A stretch of DNA of 15,671 nt, from positions 1,421-17,091 of the forward strand of contig DJXH01000059.1 of assembly GCA_002449665.1 (NCBI GenBank). Reading direction: 5' to 3'. The notes under the pieces were generated by a model. The model had not been told where the DNA came from and did not search any database. It worked only from the letters and a program-made list of their open reading frames with translations. The position numbers and the translations under genes were made by a program. The stretch's first letter is position 1. Each line of letters begins with the position of its first letter. The DNA is from Bacteroidales bacterium UBA7009 (GTDB lineage Bacteria; Bacteroidota; Bacteroidia; Bacteroidales; Paludibacteraceae). Shown one piece after another: positions 13,557 to 15,671 of this stretch.

Positions 13557-14339
13557 TTAGAAGTTTACGCCCGGAATATATTGCAGCACGAGTATAAGCA
13601 GCGACAAGTAAGAGGTTATCATACCGAGGAAGGCAGGGTAAGTCTCTTGCTTGTAGTAACTTGCTTCATCGCGATTGACATATATAAGGTCGTTGGGGTA
13701 GATATAGTAGTATTTGGAGTTGATGAGCGTGTTGGTACGAAGGTCAAACTCGAGTATCTCCGGCTTATCGTTGCCGTGCGGGCGTACTATGCGCACGTGT
13801 CTTTTGTCGCCTCGGTGCAGTACATCGCCCGTCATGGCGAGAGCCTGATAGATGGTCATTCGCTCCTTATATATATATCTTACGCCGGTGCCTATATCAC
13901 CGAGTACGAGAAACTGCTTGTTGGACAGCGCAAGTTTGACTTCCGCGTCGGGTATGAGTTCACGCATGTATTTCTGCACTGTATCTTGCGCCTCGGCTTC
14001 TGTCAGTCCCTCTATGTGTATGGGTGCAAGGAAAGGCAGGTCTATCGTGCCGTCTGAATAGATACGATAGGTGTAGGCGTTCTGGTTGTTGTAGCCGCTT
14101 TGCGAACCGGTGTTTACCTGCAGCGCGCTCACAAGTGTCTCGTCAAGCGAGATGACACGATATATTATCTCGTCGTTTACTTGCAGTCGGTACGGCTCAT
14201 AGGGGACACTGTCATATTGCGGCAAGTCGGTTCGCTCTTGCAGCAGTCCCACCGCTCTATGCGTATAACAGCCTGTAAGCAATACGCTTACCATTATTAC
14301 CATCAGCGGAAGGAGTAGGTTGGTCGTGTTTTTTTTCAT
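13557..14339 (-). CDS. polysaccharide export outer-membrane lipoprotein (OPX/Wza family), copy 2
   Basis: OPX proteins form the outer-membrane exit channel for capsule or exopolysaccharide and dock onto Wzc. The 260-residue precursor has a lipoprotein signal with lipobox VLLTGC (Cys24). A polysaccharide-export domain follows (about 48-140, YRLQVNDEIIYRVISLDE and SDGTIDLPFLAPIHIEGLTE), then an SLBB-type domain (about 143-205, FLVLGDIGTGVRYIYKERMT and LEFDLRTN). A hydrophobic C-terminal segment (about 234-255) ends the protein. E. coli Wza is longer (about 380 residues) with more SLBB-type repeats, so this is a short form, as seen in Bacteroidetes. It starts 8 bases after its paralogue and ends 22 bases before wzc. 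Confidence 0.9.
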   Translation of the reverse strand: MKKNTTNLLLPLMVIMVSVLLTGCYTHRAVGLLQERTDLPQYDSVPYEPYRLQVNDEIIYRVISLDETLVSALQVNTGSQSGYNNQNAYTYRIYSDGTIDLPFLAPIHIEGLTEAEAQDTVQKYMRELIPDAEVKLALSNKQFLVLGDIGTGVRYIYKERMTIYQALAMTGDVLHRGDKRHVRIVRPHGNDKPEILEFDLRTNTLINSKYYYIYPNDLIYVNRDEASYYKQETYPAFLGMITSYLSLLILVLQYIPGVNF

Positions 14340-14347
14340 GGCTTCTG

Positions 14348-15190
14348 CTATTTGGTTGATTTGGCTGCTTTGATGCTGCGTTGGACAATGGAGTATATAA
14401 ACAGTCCGAACGACACGGTTGTCGTTACTATACCTACGCCCGTCAGCACATCTGTTACGCCAAAGGGCTTGCTCCAGTGCTGGCGCACGTAAATGACATC
14501 GTTAGGTTCTATGTAGTAGTACTCCGAGTTGATTATGTCTTTAGAGCGGACATCAAACATTATCACTTTGGTCTGTCCGTCCTCCATCTGACGTATTATC
14601 TGCACTTTGGAGTGGTCGCTCCAGTCGCCGAGGTTGCCTGCCATAGCAAGTGCCTCAAACACGGTCATCTTCTCACGCCTCATAGAGTAGTGTCCGCTCT
14701 TGCCGTCTGTGATGATGCTGAACATACGTTGTACTACGCGCACGTCGATAGAAATCATCTTATACTGCTCGCCGTAAGAGCGTATGTATGAACTCAGTTC
14801 CTCTTCCAGTTTTATCTTTACCTCTCGTGTACTCAGTCCGGCTACCTCAAGATTGCCTATGAGCGGAAACTTGATTGTGCCGTCCTCAAGCACAAGGTAG
14901 GTGTAAAGTTCGTTGGAGTAGCCCGCATTGGTGGAAACGGTGTTGTAACCTAAGTTGCGATTGGACAGACCTACGGTGTTAAACAGTTTCTGCACGTTCT
15001 CGTCCACCGAATATACTCTTACGTCAAGTCTGTCGTTGCGGCGGATGTGATAGTCTTCGTAGGATACGGTATCTTCGTAGTGCGGTATATGTTTGTCCGG
15101 CTCCTGAAGCAGGTTTACTCGCCGCGACACGCACGAAGCCATACTAAGTACGATGCATAGAAAGACAATATGTATTAGTCGTTTTGCCAC
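14348..15190 (-). CDS. polysaccharide export outer-membrane lipoprotein (OPX/Wza family), copy 1
   Basis: The 280-residue precursor has a lipobox LSMASC (Cys20) and an export domain (about 44-150, YHIRRNDRLDVRVYSVDE, LEDGTIKFPLIGNLEVAGLS). An SLBB-type region (about 155-215, IITDGKSGHYSMRREKMT and IMFDVRSKDI) and a C-terminal hydrophobic helix (about 243-268) follow. It aligns from end to end by eye with the next gene (NDRLDVRVYSVDE against NDEIIYRVISLDE; NSEYYYIEPNDVIYV against NSKYYYIYPNDLIYV), so the two arose by duplication. The start is a GTG at 15190; no ATG allows a full signal peptide. The two copies diverge most around residues 65-95. Whether they form mixed or separate channels cannot be told. 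Confidence 0.9.
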   Translation of the reverse strand: MAKRLIHIVFLCIVLSMASCVSRRVNLLQEPDKHIPHYEDTVSYEDYHIRRNDRLDVRVYSVDENVQKLFNTVGLSNRNLGYNTVSTNAGYSNELYTYLVLEDGTIKFPLIGNLEVAGLSTREVKIKLEEELSSYIRSYGEQYKMISIDVRVVQRMFSIITDGKSGHYSMRREKMTVFEALAMAGNLGDWSDHSKVQIIRQMEDGQTKVIMFDVRSKDIINSEYYYIEPNDVIYVRQHWSKPFGVTDVLTGVGIVTTTVSFGLFIYSIVQRSIKAAKSTK

Positions 15191-15242
15191 TCTTCTATCG
15201 TGATTAGATGATTACTATATATGGTTTTGTTCTAACTTCTAA

Positions 15243-15671
15243 CTATCTCCTCTCGTCCCATCCGAAGGGGTGAGCGGCGAGAGGCAGCCGAGCCAGCGGG
15301 TGGTAGTCGCCTTTGAGTCCGATAGGTTGTGCTTGTCTTATCTCGCTCACTATCTCTATGCAGGGTCTCGCCTCGCTGATACGGAAGCCTTGTCCGGTAA
15401 GTATGCGGCGATAACTCTCGGTGTGCAGTTCGGTGAAACCTTGTGAAAACTCAAACTCTTCCCCATTGATACTGAGCGAGCGATAGGTACGTTTCTCGCC
15501 TTGCACGGCATTGGGTGGCAGGCAGTCGGCATTGATGCTGAGGAAATAGCGGACACGTGCTTTCTCAAGTTCGAGATACCCTGCCACGCGGTCGAAACTC
15601 ATCACGTGCACAATGTTTTTCTGCACCTTGCCGAATATCCATTGCAGCATATCGTAGAAATGCACGCCGAT
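15243..15671 (-). CDS. Gfo/Idh/MocA-family dehydrogenase, WlbA/WbpB-like, C-terminal part only
   Basis: The frame is open to the right edge, so the N-terminal NAD-binding Rossmann domain is outside the window; 142 residues are visible. It begins IGVHFYDMLQWIFG, the substrate-site motif of the family, in which the His is catalytic. It continues with SINGEEFEFSQGFTELHTES, then RRILTGQGFRISEARPCIEI. This end resembles WlbA/WbpB, which oxidise UDP-GlcNAc-uronate at C3 on the way to 2,3-diamino sugars of surface polysaccharides. Together with the export genes this suggests that the polysaccharide holds such a sugar, but the partner aminotransferase and acetyltransferase are not in the window. The gene ends 52 bases before the first OPX gene. 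Confidence 0.78.
   Translation of the reverse strand: MGVHFYDMLQWIFGKVQKNIVHVMSFDRVAGYLELEKARVRYFLSINADCLPPNAVQGEKRTYRSLSINGEEFEFSQGFTELHTESYRRILTGQGFRISEARPCIEIVSEIRQAQPIGLKGDYHPLARLPLAAHPFGWDERR

Noticed and set aside
12269..13597. 442-codon plus-strand open frame opposite wzc
   Set aside because: It is a shadow of the repeat-rich wzc gene. Its valine, isoleucine and arginine runs are what the reverse of NPYQ-type codons gives.

Overview
The window looks like chromosomal DNA of a Bacteroidales bacterium, perhaps Prevotella-like. The pointers are a Bat aerotolerance pair (batD-batE), a Bacteroidetes-style promoter (TTTG, 19-base gap, TAnnTTTG), a Cas2 and tracrRNA of the Bacteroidetes type II-C kind, and a YidC with Lys in place of the E. 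coli groove Arg. The assignment rests on protein and motif recognition only. Every protein gene reads on the minus strand; the only clear plus-strand gene is a tracrRNA.

Left edge (1-1332). This is a CRISPR-associated, gene-poor and decayed stretch. Bases 1-23 look like the 3' end of a long type II-C repeat. A 17-bp inverted repeat follows, then cas2 (minus), then a well-formed tracrRNA gene (plus) with its own promoter and intrinsic terminator. No cas1 or cas9 is present on the right side of cas2. In its place is roughly 700 bp of non-coding DNA with fragments resembling a RhuM-family gene, a GNAT acetyltransferase and possibly a Bcp-type peroxiredoxin.

Middle (1333-8598). Read in the direction of transcription (right to left), this holds yidC (membrane insertase), a SIMPL-domain envelope protein, ftsY (SRP receptor), then batD-batE-nadC. 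yidC and ftsY act in the same process, membrane-protein targeting and insertion. batD and batE overlap by four bases and nadC follows after 13 bases, so these three look like one transcription unit, possibly starting in the 88-base gap after ftsY. A strict nine-base tandem array sits directly in front of the yidC start codon.

Right (8599-15671). thyA and folA overlap by four bases and form the thymidylate/folate pair. Upstream, and with only short gaps, lies a surface polysaccharide cluster: a partial WlbA/WbpB-like sugar-nucleotide dehydrogenase, two tandem outer-membrane export (OPX/Wza-type) lipoproteins, a Wzc-type tyrosine kinase/co-polymerase with unusual tyrosine-rich extensions at both ends, and a class I methyltransferase. 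The OPX proteins and Wzc would together form the export channel and its kinase-controlled polymerisation partner. The dehydrogenase would supply a modified sugar and the methyltransferase could modify the product.
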